Assembly (NCBI RefSeq): GCF_038051985.1
Contig: NZ_CP150291.1
Location: 1,798,001-1,862,000 of the forward strand
DNA from: Solibacillus sp. FSL H8-0523
GTDB taxonomy: Bacteria > Bacillota > Bacilli > Bacillales_A > Planococcaceae
DNA length: 64,000 bases
Direction: 5' to 3'
Under the pieces are notes generated by a model. That model searched no databases and was not told the DNA's origin. It saw only the letters and a list, made by a program, of their open reading frames with translations. Position 1 is the stretch's first letter, and each line of letters opens with the position of its first letter. A program made the translations under genes and the position numbers. Positions 43,969 to 52,900 of the stretch are shown in pieces.

Positions 43969-44328
43969 TTATCCCCTTTGTATCATATTTTGTAATTCCT
44001 CATCCGAAATGCCTAATCTAGTTGCTTCATTTTTCAATGGTTTAATGTGTTGTGAAATAAAGTTTTTCTTGCGTTCTTCGATTAATATCGTTCGCGCGTG
44101 TGGACTAACAAACATGCCAATTCCACGTTGTTTATAAATAACCCCTTTATCCACCAGTTCATTCACTCCCTTGCCAGCAGTGGCTGGATTGATTTGATAT
44201 TCCTTGGCAAACTCATTTGTTGATGGAATGCGATTTTCGGGCTGTAGGTGTCCATCGAGAATAGCGTCTTCAATGCGTTCGCGAATTTGCTGGAAAATGG
44301 GTTTTTCATTGTTTAAAGAATGCGTCAC
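43969..44328 (-). CDS. GntR-family regulator, YtrA type
   Basis: 119 residues from the GTG at 44328 (AGGAGG seven bases upstream). N-terminal winged helix PIFQQIRERIEDAILDGHLQ...STNEFAKEYQINPATAGKGVNELVDKGVI (about 10-70), followed by the short C-terminal helical tail of YtrA-type GntR repressors (no large effector domain). It most likely represses its own ABC transporter operon through the palindrome at 44349-44372. Confidence 0.92.
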   Translation of the reverse strand: MTHSLNNEKPIFQQIRERIEDAILDGHLQPENRIPSTNEFAKEYQINPATAGKGVNELVDKGVIYKQRGIGMFVSPHARTILIEERKKNFISQHIKPLKNEATRLGISDEELQNMIQRG

Positions 44329-44348
44329 AGTCCACCTCCTAGTTAAGT

Positions 44349-44397
44349 GGTTAATTAGTTGTGTAACTAACCATATAACGAATTGAATTTTCTGTCA
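44349..44397 (-). promoter_or_regulatory. Promoter and operator of the YtrA-like operon
   Basis: Reading the minus strand: TTGACA (44397-44392 region), a 15-17 base spacer, a TATATGG -10 region, and then a dyad GGTTAGTTACACAACTAATTAACC (arms GGTTAGTT / AACTAAttAACC; core TAGTT-ACAC-AACTA in 44349-44372). The AGGAGG and GTG of the regulator follow. A dyad just downstream of -10 is the expected site of GntR autorepression. Confidence 0.65.
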
Positions 44398-44643
44398 ACT
44401 TATTTTTATGAAAAGAATTATTTTCGGACTAATGGAAATACGCATCATTTTTTTTCGTATCCGTTCAGGGATGTTATTTGAGAGGCGTGTAGTAGGGAGG
44501 ATGGTAGCCAAAAGCCATTTAATGTTCGTAGATTTTCTGGCTGTGGATGTCAATAAATTGTGGAATGTGTCCAATAACCTAAAAATAGACCCTCAACCTG
44601 GAGGGCCTAACTGATATTTTGTGGTACTTAAATTTGACCTTTG

Positions 44644-44680
44644 CTTTATTCAACAAACGGGCCATATTGTTGAGTAAAGT
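44644..44680. repeat. Dispersed palindromic repeat, end fragment
   Basis: CTTTATTCAACAA...GGGCCATATTGTTGAGTAAAG: both ends of the 15346-type element joined with the middle missing, forming a short palindrome. The rest of 44404-44835 holds no gene I can support. Confidence 0.55.
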
Positions 44681-44835
44681 AATCACCTATTCTTTTATAA
44701 AGTAGTTCAGATTTTCAACAAATGTACTTACATTAACTCGTAGGATAGTGATTAAGGAATCTTTAATATGCCTATGGAATATAATAGTAAGTAGTAAATT
44801 TGGTCTTTATATACGATATTTGAAAGGAGCTAATT

Positions 44836-46218
44836 TTGAAGAAAATATGGTTTCTTTACGTTCTAAGTATAATTATTTTAATAGGTTGTTCAGATGTAGT
44901 TTTTAATCCTCGTGAAGTACCTGCTGGAAGTAAAAGTGATTATAATATGAAATTAAGTATGGATACCAATGGACATTTTAGTGCAGATATATCAATAGAT
45001 ATCCTCAATGTATCTAATGAAAAATGGGACGAGTTAAAACTCTATTTTATTCCTAATATGTTTACGTCTGAAAACTCTCCTCAACTGAAAACTCCCTCTG
45101 AAATAGGAATTGAGTCCGTTAAAATTGACAATATTGATTCATCATACTCCCTAGAGAAAGACACTCTTAAGATCCCTTTAAATTCATCGGTTTCTCCAAA
45201 TGAAAGTGTTAAATTTCAAATGAAATATCACTTCACTTTACCAATCGACGGGTTTAGATTCGAAAAAATCGATAGTAACTATCATCTTGCTCAATGGTAT
45301 CCAATGGTCCCTACCTATAGAAAAGGATGGAATAAACAAGCCTATAGGTCCAAAGGAGAGTCATACCACACAACTTTTAGTAATTTTAATTTAACATTCG
45401 ATATTCCTAAAGAGTACACTCTTGTTACAACATTTGACGAAGATAGTTATCTAGGTGGGAGCAGTAATTCATTTAGAATTGAAAGTGTAAAAGAATTATT
45501 TGTTGCTATATTAAAAGATCCAAAAGTCGTCCAAAAAAAATCTCAGAACGTCAATATAAGAGTATTTGGAAAGGACGAATCAGAGGAGTTTTTAGATGAA
45601 GTAGCAGAGACAGCTGTCGAGTCTTTTAATTACTTCCAAAGTATTATTGGGCCATATCCCCACAAACAGTTAGATATTATTTTAGATGGGCAAGGAATGG
45701 AGTATCCAGGGGTAGTAACAGCTGGCTCCATCTATGGGCGTTCTGTTACAAACGAAGCAATAAAAAACATTGTAGTTCATGAAATTGCTCATCAATGGTT
45801 TTATGGAATAGTAAGCAATGATCCATACACCGATGCGTGGTTAGATGAGGGAATAGCAGAGATTTCAACTTATTTATTTCGAATGACTAACGAGAAAGAA
45901 ATAGGTTATTTAGACTTTTCAGACAACTATGAGCCAATGCCTTCCAATTTACCATTACATGAGTATACAAAAAGTCCACAAAGTAATTATATCTATGGTC
46001 AAGCATTAACAAACTTAGCTAAGATTTTCAATCAACATGGTGGAAAACAAACAGCAGAAAATTTTTTAAGAAGATATTTTACTCTTTATAAGTATAAAGA
46101 AGTAGATACAGATGAATTTGTAAGGTTCATGAAATTCTATTTAGAACTAGAAGATGACTCCTTATTTGAGGGTTGGTTAGAACTAGGAAATACTGATAAT
46201 GAATTTATTATTCAGTAA
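44836..46218 (+). CDS. M1-family zinc metallopeptidase lipoprotein
   Basis: 460 residues from the TTG at 44836 (AAAGGAG upstream). Lipoprotein signal with lipobox LIGC (Cys about 19). An N-terminal beta-sandwich (about 35-220) is followed by the catalytic domain with HEIAHQW (His315, Glu316, His319) and the third ligand Glu338 in WLDEGIAE, the M1 aminopeptidase signature. A lipid anchor means it acts outside the membrane, perhaps on peptides. It is shorter than classical PepN (about 850), as usual for this lipoprotein subgroup. Confidence 0.92.
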   Translation: MKKIWFLYVLSIIILIGCSDVVFNPREVPAGSKSDYNMKLSMDTNGHFSADISIDILNVSNEKWDELKLYFIPNMFTSENSPQLKTPSEIGIESVKIDNIDSSYSLEKDTLKIPLNSSVSPNESVKFQMKYHFTLPIDGFRFEKIDSNYHLAQWYPMVPTYRKGWNKQAYRSKGESYHTTFSNFNLTFDIPKEYTLVTTFDEDSYLGGSSNSFRIESVKELFVAILKDPKVVQKKSQNVNIRVFGKDESEEFLDEVAETAVESFNYFQSIIGPYPHKQLDIILDGQGMEYPGVVTAGSIYGRSVTNEAIKNIVVHEIAHQWFYGIVSNDPYTDAWLDEGIAEISTYLFRMTNEKEIGYLDFSDNYEPMPSNLPLHEYTKSPQSNYIYGQALTNLAKIFNQHGGKQTAENFLRRYFTLYKYKEVDTDEFVRFMKFYLELEDDSLFEGWLELGNTDNEFIIQ

Positions 46219-46253
46219 TCGGGCGCTATTCTTGAGGGATTTGCGCTTATTCT
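46216..46253 (+). repeat. Dispersed hairpin repeat
   Basis: TAATCGGGCGCTATTCTTG.. and GGATTTGCGCTTATTC directly behind the M1 peptidase stop; same family as 15727, 29644 and 62203. Confidence 0.5.
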
Positions 46254-46296
46254 ACATTCAAGGGCTATAGGAAGAAAATAATTTCTAAATATCGAA

Positions 46297-46335
46297 AAAG
46301 GTTTGGTTTTAGGTAGGATAAAACCAAACCTTCTC
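46297..46335 (+). terminator. Terminator of the M1 peptidase gene
   Basis: AAGGTTTGGTTTT / AAAACCAAACCTT around AGGTAGGAT, followed by TCTCTT. Confidence 0.8.
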
Positions 46336-46757
46336 TTATTTGGTCGTTAAATAAACTTTTACGAGGAGAGTCATCCACTTAAAGGAAAAGTCTAATTGTA
46401 AAAAAACGGTGCTAAGCAAAAAACGACGCAAAAAATACCATTGTGTCGAGGAATTTACCGATTATGAAGGGCGACAGTACCGTACATCTGATTACCAATC
46501 TTCTTGACGCAGCAGCCGAGGAAATTGCTGGCATATACAAGGAACACAGGGCAATTAAATCCTTTTTCCACTGAACGGTATTCAGCCAGCTACTTTCAGC
46601 CTTAATCGCCTGTTTTTCATACATATTAATGCCAACCTCTTTGTACTGCCCTACCAGTCAAATGGCGCATTGTATTAAATGTAGAAAATAAAAGCAACTT
46701 TAGAAATTTTATAATCGTCTCACTTGTGACGGGAAATTGATTCAGGGAGATAAAAAA

Positions 46758-47248
46758 ATGTCTAAAATGAATCCATTAGTTCTAATTGAAGAAATATACA
46801 ATGAGCATTATGCCTATTTAAGAAACTTTTTAATTGGTCTAACTAAAAGTGACGTTATTGCTGATGATATTATTCAAGATTTTTTACAAAAATCTTAGTT
46901 TCACCTTCAGTAGTTACAGAAGTTAAATATATGAGGAGTTGGTTAATAACAGGGGTTAAAAACACGCTGCTAGATTATTATAAAAAGAAGAAGCCTGAGT
47001 TGCTTCAAGATGAGAACATTATTGAAACGTTGTTGGTTGATAATTATACACCAGAAGTAAGGACAACAATAAACAACGAATTGGAAACAATTTTAGGCAA
47101 GCTATCCACTACTGAGAAAGCAATTATTATTGCAAAAGAATATTATGGTTATGACTATAATGAAATTAGTGAGCTTTTAAATATACCGGTATCTGCAATA
47201 AAATCGCAAGTGTTCAGGATGAGGAAAAGAATGATTAAAGTGAGGTGA
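46758..47248 (+). pseudogene. ECF RNA polymerase sigma factor, frameshifted in a T-run
   Basis: ATG at 46758 with AGGGAGAT upstream opens MSKMNPLVLIEEIYNEHYAY, then LRNFLIGLTKSDVIADDIIQD and stops at about 46898. In the next frame the sigma continues TKILVSPSVVTEVKYMRSWL, then region 4 (KLSTTEKAIIIAKEYYGYDY, NEISELLNIPVSAIKSQVFR). The frames join at the six-T run 46880-46885; one more T would give an intact about 164-residue ECF factor. The anti-sigma gene 4 bases downstream is intact. This may be a real mutation, slippage switch or sequencing error. Confidence 0.82.
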
Positions 47249-47252
47249 TTCT

Positions 47253-47741
47253 ATGGATTCTTACAAAAAAATACATCTTTTATCTCTAGAGCTGATTCCC
47301 ATAATTAACGACCTGGATGATGAACCGAAACAGATTATTTTAGAACATATCACAGACTGTGAAGATTGCAAAAAATTATACGATAGTACAGAGAACTTTA
47401 ATAAAAGTATGCCCAAGCAAGATTACTCAGAGAACGTGGATTTAAAACCCTTAAAAAAATTAGTGCAGTTTAATAATGGATTAAAGTTACTACTAGTTAC
47501 TGTAAGAGCGTTAATTTTATTTTATATTGTTTACTCCAGTTTTAAATATTATGGTGCTGAGTCTGTAACATCATTGCTAGAGTATTTCAAATCGGGGATA
47601 GTTATATTTTACACACCAGCTGCGATATTTCTACTGGTATTTACGTTTACTTTCTTCAATAAAAAATGGGTTTGGATATCTCTTGTTACTGATTTAGTGA
47701 TTATTTTATTATTAGACAAAGTAGTGCAGTTATTTTTATAA
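47253..47741 (+). CDS. Anti-sigma factor with zinc-binding ZAS motif
   Basis: 162 residues, ATG at 47253 (GAGGTG upstream, just behind the sigma stop). The N-terminal HITDCEDCKKLYDS (about 31-44) is the H-x3-C-x2-C zinc motif of anti-ECF factors. Two or three C-terminal membrane helices follow (ILFYIVYSSFKYYG, FYTPAAIFLLVFTFTFF, LVTDLVIILLLD). It would hold the sigma at the membrane until a cell-envelope signal arrives. Its partner is the frameshifted sigma gene. Confidence 0.85.
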   Translation: MDSYKKIHLLSLELIPIINDLDDEPKQIILEHITDCEDCKKLYDSTENFNKSMPKQDYSENVDLKPLKKLVQFNNGLKLLLVTVRALILFYIVYSSFKYYGAESVTSLLEYFKSGIVIFYTPAAIFLLVFTFTFFNKKWVWISLVTDLVIILLLDKVVQLFL

Positions 47742-47755
47742 ATGGAGGTGTTAAT

Positions 47756-48412
47756 TTGGCATATTTAATCATGTTGGTTGGATTGTTTTTAGGCTTTATA
47801 TTTTTTGCGTTTATTTTTATTGTTTCGAAAAGGAGCGGCAAGTATTATTTAGCCCCAGTAATCACTTTTCTTTTTTCGGGAATGATCGTTGCATACAGCC
47901 TATTCTTGGTTGGAGGATTCGAAGGAATGGGTTATTTATTTATAGCAGTAGGGTTTTTTATTGTTAGTATATTGGGTACATTGTTTTTACCCTTATTAAT
48001 ACGTAAAAATGAATCACAACATCTTAATAATATAGATAAAATCAGTTTGTTGCTTTTACCTATTCTATTTTTTGCAACAATCGGGATAGCCATATTTTCA
48101 GAAGAAGGATATTGGATTATTGAACAGGCAAACGCTGCTCCTGTGGAAACAGAAGGTTACCGAATTTCCACTATCTCTGAAGGAAGCAAAGAAGTTACAC
48201 TACTATTAGGAGAAAAATATCTTGGGAAAGAGATTGAAGTTGAAAATGTAAGTAAATTTGGATCTACAGAAATTATTCTGAAATTTGTAGATGGAGGGGA
48301 TGATGATAAAGTTCCTTTTATACAAATAGGTCTTAATGAAATAAACGAACCATTGAAAGTACAAACAACGGATGGTGAGATTTTTCAACCAATAGGAAGT
48401 CCAAGGGATTGA
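47756..48412 (+). CDS. Membrane protein of the sigma operon, unknown function
   Basis: 218 residues from the TTG at 47756 with GGAGGTG upstream and 14 bases behind the anti-sigma gene. Four hydrophobic segments in the first about 120 residues are followed by an extracytoplasmic domain of about 95 residues (STISEGSKEVTLLLGEKYLG ... FVDGGDDDKVPFIQIGL). It may sense or carry out the envelope response of this ECF unit. Confidence 0.75.
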   Translation: MAYLIMLVGLFLGFIFFAFIFIVSKRSGKYYLAPVITFLFSGMIVAYSLFLVGGFEGMGYLFIAVGFFIVSILGTLFLPLLIRKNESQHLNNIDKISLLLLPILFFATIGIAIFSEEGYWIIEQANAAPVETEGYRISTISEGSKEVTLLLGEKYLGKEIEVENVSKFGSTEIILKFVDGGDDDKVPFIQIGLNEINEPLKVQTTDGEIFQPIGSPRD

Positions 48413-48454
48413 AGTATGTATCCAATGTAGAATAGACATCTGAGTATCACCAGG

Positions 48455-48565
48455 TGTTCAAATCTTAACAGGTTCACCGATCATCGAGACGGTTAATAAA
48501 TATCAAAAGAGTTCTTATTTTGTAATAGCACATGATACACTTTTCGTGACGATGAAAGGAATTGT
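48455..48565 (+). pseudogene. Short coding remnant
   Basis: The frame VQILTGSPIIETVNKYQKSS, then YFVIAHDTLFVTMKGIV is open without start signal and merges into a dispersed repeat. Unidentified. Confidence 0.3.
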
Positions 48566-48600
48566 GCCTTCTTCAGCTAAAGGGCCAGATTGTGGAATAA
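48558..48600. repeat. Dispersed palindromic repeat, right part
   Basis: GAATTGTGCCTTCTTCAGC, then TAAAGGGCCAGATTGTGGAAT equals the right part of the 15346-15419 element. Confidence 0.5.
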
Positions 48601-48632
48601 CACAATTTAATAAATGTTACCAATTCAGTTAA

Positions 48633-48713
48633 ATAAATTCAGCACAAAAAAATATTATACGGACAAATTGCGGACAAAAGAGTAATCAGGTGGTCTGTAT
48701 TACTCTTTTTTTC
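48633..48713 (+). repeat. Integrase tail plus terminator (second copy of the 2-80 segment)
   Basis: The open frame FSTKKYYTDKLRTKE ends at 48685. The hairpin AAAAGAGTAATCAG / CTGTATTACTCTTTT and a T-run follow. The last about 55 bases match 20-80 with few changes. It marks the end of a former integrase gene not tied to tRNA-Val. Confidence 0.6.
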
Positions 48714-48744
48714 TGTCTTATCTGGATTATAAATTTTGTATCTG

Positions 48745-48925
48745 GATAGGTAGGGGTCTCTGTATCGGCTATTTATGATTTGAAAACAGGTAGCTGTCTT
48801 ATAATTAAATATAAATCCGTTTGATTCCAAAAGTTCATTCGCTGCCGTGTTGATTTCTACCTTCGTAGCTTCATCGGCAGCCGGAGTGTACCCTTTGATT
48901 ACAGGCTCGTATCCGTTAGACAGAC
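48745..48925 (-). pseudogene. Gene remnant, unidentified
   Basis: On the minus strand SNGYEPVIKGYTPAADEATK, then VEINTAANELLESNGFIFNY runs open without a start codon or ribosome site and then degenerates. Family not recognised. Confidence 0.4.
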
Positions 48926-48933
48926 ATTTTGGA

Positions 48934-49314
48934 TTAATTGCTTAAAGGATTCGAGCGCATAACCAATATAAACCAGACGACAAACACAAGGTAAACTAAT
49001 GTCAAAATAACGAATATGAAATGAAACTGCTCCGCCAACTGCCGGATTAGGGCAAAAAAGACAACGATGTAATGTATCAGATTTCCCAATACAACAGGTT
49101 TGTTATAGATGCCGCCAATCAGGGCAGAACGTGTAAACCAGTTCAACATTGCGAACCCTAAATATAGTCCTCCGATGATTTGCAGAAGAATCAGAGTAAT
49201 GGATGAAGGGTCAATCCCTAATATTATTGAGATTTCTTCGGGAATAAAGGTTCCTGCCAATCCCAACAAACCCATCATCACGGCACTACTACTCAAAAGC
49301 CATTTTGTTTTCAT
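48934..49314 (-). CDS. Four-helix integral membrane protein, hypothetical
   Basis: 126 residues from the ATG at 49314 (AGAGG upstream). Four hydrophobic helices with LQIIGGLYLGFAMLNWFTR and NKPVVLGNLIHYIVVFFALI. Architecture resembles small DoxX- or DUF4345-like membrane proteins, but I cannot decide between them. Monocistronic. Confidence 0.7.
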   Translation of the reverse strand: MKTKWLLSSSAVMMGLLGLAGTFIPEEISIILGIDPSSITLILLQIIGGLYLGFAMLNWFTRSALIGGIYNKPVVLGNLIHYIVVFFALIRQLAEQFHFIFVILTLVYLVFVVWFILVMRSNPLSN

Positions 49315-49614
49315 TTTGTTTCCTCTTTTCATCTAATCTTGGAACTTCCTAAATAGCATCCAGAGAATTCTAAACAAGGCATGCGTATCTTCAAACCGCA
49401 ATAAACCACGAATACAATCCTAAGTAATTTAACAGGCTATCGTTAAACGATAAAATCGCCTCCCTTTTGGAGAGCGATGAAATTTTAGACATTTTGGGCG
49501 AGGGGGTGTGACATCTATTGTTCATTTAAATGAGTCTCTGGATAGGTAATATTATATTCGACGAAACTCCACTTTTTACCTTTGCTTTTCATTCTTGGGT
49601 AGTCTTCCAAAAAT

Positions 49615-49706
49615 AAAAAACCTGTAAACGTTGATATACCAACGTTTACAGGCACTATAAATGATGGTCCCGACTGGTCTCGAACCAGCGACCCCCACCT
49701 TGTCGA
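49615..49706 (-). repeat. Junction repeat: hairpin plus tRNA-Val 3' fragment (attachment footprint)
   Basis: Hairpin CCTGTAAACGTTGATATACC/AACGTTTACAGG (49621-49652), then 42 bases of tRNA-Val 3' part (49665-49706, minus strand) ending after TTGTCGA in the anticodon loop. The T stem is CTGG/CCAG, paired but different from the intact tRNA, so it derives from another tRNA-Val allele. Left boundary candidate of the 49.7-59.7 kb element. Confidence 0.85.
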
Positions 49707-49953
49707 AAAGTGGAAATCAACTAATTTCAAGTAGTGTCAAAACCCTTGTGGATTAACACTTTTTCTTCTTTTACTATCTCATAAAAAGAGACTCAAAGAT
49801 TCAAACCTAGTAAAATAGTGTTTATGACGACAACTATAGAAAGGGATGAGAACGTTGAATCGTAAGCGTCAAATAGCGCCAACATGATTCACAGAAGTAA
49901 AGGGTAATAAGGCACTATACTTCTGATAAATCATATTTGCACCAGAACCTTAT

Positions 49954-52900
49954 TTACTGTTCTTTATTAATCAGTCGATCTAAAAAGGCGACAAACTGTG
50001 CACGTGTTACCGGTTCATTTGGATTGAACTGGCCATTATCACCGAGTGCAATGCCTGCGTGAGCAAGTGCTGTAATATACACATAGCTCCAATGATTTTC
50101 CGAGATATCACTAAATGGATTTTCTCCTTCTAATGGTAACCCGAATGCAAGAACCAAAATTTTTGCTAATTGTGCACGTGTCATTGGTTCATTTGGATAA
50201 TAATAACCTTTAATTCCATCGATAATCCCTGCTCGCTGAATAGCCGTAATGGCTTCGTAATACGCATGATTTTCCGGCACATCACCAAATGTAGTAACTG
50301 TTCGAATTGGTGCGAATTCTAATACGCGATGCAGCATGATGGCAATATGTTTACGTGAAACGGGCTCATTCGGACGGAATGTACCGTCTGGAAACCCAAC
50401 AATCACACCTTGCGCCACCATCGCATCAATACTATCGGATGCCCAATGAGCAGCTGTATCCGAAAATTTCGGTGTTGGTGTTGGTGTTGGTGTTGGTGTT
50501 GGTGTTGGTGTTGGTGTTGGTGTTGGCCCGCTTGGCGTTGGTTCCGGTTCTACTGGTGTCGGTTCTGGCTCTACAGGTGTTGTTGGTCGCACTTCTGGCA
50601 CTGGTGCTTCATTCACTTCATTTACTGTTAGCGTAATTTCTTCAATATCCGTTAGCGTACCGTCACTTACTGCAACCTCAAATGTGTAGCTTCCTGGACC
50701 TTGCAATTCTGTTGGTGTCCATGTGAATACGCCCGTTGTTGCGTTGATACTTGCTCCTGACGGCGCATCGACTAAGCTGTAGGTTAATGTATCGGCTGGT
50801 AAATCGGCATCCGTTGCCGTTACTGTAAATGTCAACTCGTTGCCTTCGTTTATTGTTTTGTTTCCTATTGCCGATAGTACTGGTACTGTATTTACTTCAT
50901 TCACTGTCACCATAAGGCTTTCTTCATCTGTTAAACTACCGTCACTTACTCTTACTTCAAACGAGTATGTGCCTGGACCTTGTGCTTCTGTTGGTGTCCA
51001 TGTGAATACACCCGTTGTTGCGTTGATACTTGCTCCTGATGGAGCATCGACTAAGCTGTAGGTTAATGTATCGGCTGGTAAATCGGCATCCGTTGCCGTT
51101 GCTGTAAATGTCAACTCGCTGCTTTCGTTTATTGTTTTGTCGCCGATTGTAGAAAGTACCGGTGCTGTATTTACTTCATTCACTGCCACCCTAATGCTTT
51201 CTTCATCTGTCAAACTGCCGTCACTTACTCTTACTTTAAACGAGTATGTGCCTGGACCTTGTGCTTCTGTAGGGGCCCATGTGAATACGCCGGTTGTTGC
51301 GTTGATACTCGCTCCTGATGGCGCATCGACTAAGCTATACGTCAACGTATTCGCTGGCAGATCTGCATCTGTTGCTGTTGCTGTAAATGTCAACTCGCTG
51401 CCTTCGTTTATTGTTTTGTCGCCGATTGTAGAAAGTACCGGCGCTGTATTTACTTCATTCACTGCCACCCTAATGCTTTCTTCATCTGTCAAACTGCCGT
51501 CACTTACTCTTACTTTAAACGAGTATGTGCCTGGGCCTTGTGCTTCTGTAGGGGCCCATGTGAATACGCCGGTTGTTGCGTTGATACTCGCTCCTGATGG
51601 CGCATCGACTAAGCTATACGTCAACGTATTCGCTGGCAGATCTGCATCTGTTGCCGTTGCTGTAAATGTCAACTCGCTGCCTTCGTTTATTGTTTTGTCG
51701 CCGATTGTAGAAAGTACCGGCGCTGTATTTACTTCATTCACTGCCACCCTAATGCTTTCTTCATCTGTCAAACTGCCGTCACTTACTCTTACTTTAAACG
51801 AGTATGTGCCTGGGCCTTGTGCTTCTGTAGGGGCCCATGTGAATACGCCGGTTGTTGCGTTGATACTCGCTCCCGATGGCGCATCGACTAAGCTATACGT
51901 CAACGTATTCGCTGGCAGATCTGCATCTGTTGCCGTTGCTGTAAATGTCAACTCGCTGCCTTCGTTTATTGTTTTGTCGCCGATTGTAGAAAGTACCGGC
52001 GCTGTATTTACTTCATTCACTGCCACCCTAATGCTTTCTTCATCTGTCAAACTGCCGTCACTTACTCTTACTTTAAACGAGTATGTGCCTGGGCCTTGTG
52101 CTTCTGTAGGGGCCCATGTGAATACGCCGGTTGTTGCGTTGATACTCGCTCCTGATGGCGCATCGACTAAGCTATACGTCAACGTATTCGCTGGCAGATC
52201 TGCATCTGTTGCCGTTGCTGTAAATGTCAACTCGCTGCCTTCGTTTATTGTTTTGTTTCCTATTGCCGATAGTACTGGTGCTTCATTCACTTCCTTTACC
52301 GTTAGCGTAATTTCTTCACTATCCGTTTGCGTACCATCACTTACTACAACTTCAAATGTGTAGCTTCCTGGACCTTGTGCTTCTGTTGGCGTCCATGTAA
52401 ACACACCTGTCGTAGCGTTAATACTAGCTCCTGGCGGTTCATCACCTAAGCTGTACGTCAACGTATTCGCTGGTAGATCTGCATCTGTTGCCGTTGCTGT
52501 AAACGTGAGCAGGGTTTCTTCGTCTACCATTTTGTCTCCAATTGCAGCTAGTACCGGTGCTGTGTTCACTTCGTTAACCGTAACCGTGATTTCCTCTTCA
52601 TCACTTAGCATTCCATCACTTACGACCACTTTAATTGTGAAGCTATCTGGACCTTGCGCTTCTGTTGGTGTCCATGTGAATACACCCGTTGTTGCGTTGA
52701 TACTTGCTCCTGATGGAGCATCGACTAAGCTGTAGGTTAATGTATCGGCTGGTATATAGGCATCCGTTGCCGTTGCTGTAAATGTCAACTCGCTGCCTTC
52801 GTTTATTATTTTGTTTCCTATTGCCGATAGTACTGGTGCTTCATTCACTTCATTTACCGTTAGCGTAATTTCTTCACTATCCGTTTGCGTACCATCACTT

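Noticed and set aside
46412-46624. Minus-strand 70-codon frame near the sigma pseudogene
   Set aside because: A weak AGAGGTTGG precedes the ATG, but the sequence matches no family I know and the plus strand is equally protein-like; possible remnant, not supportable as a gene.
49515-49730. 71-codon minus-strand frame over the tRNA-Val fragment
   Set aside because: Its first half is the tRNA/hairpin repeat read as protein; the last about 30 codons might be an old gene tail but have no independent support.
51137-52363. Long plus-strand open frame (408 codons) across the giant gene
   Set aside because: It is the antisense shadow of the 279-bp repeats in the 1614-residue SLH protein; it repeats with the same period and has no ribosome site.
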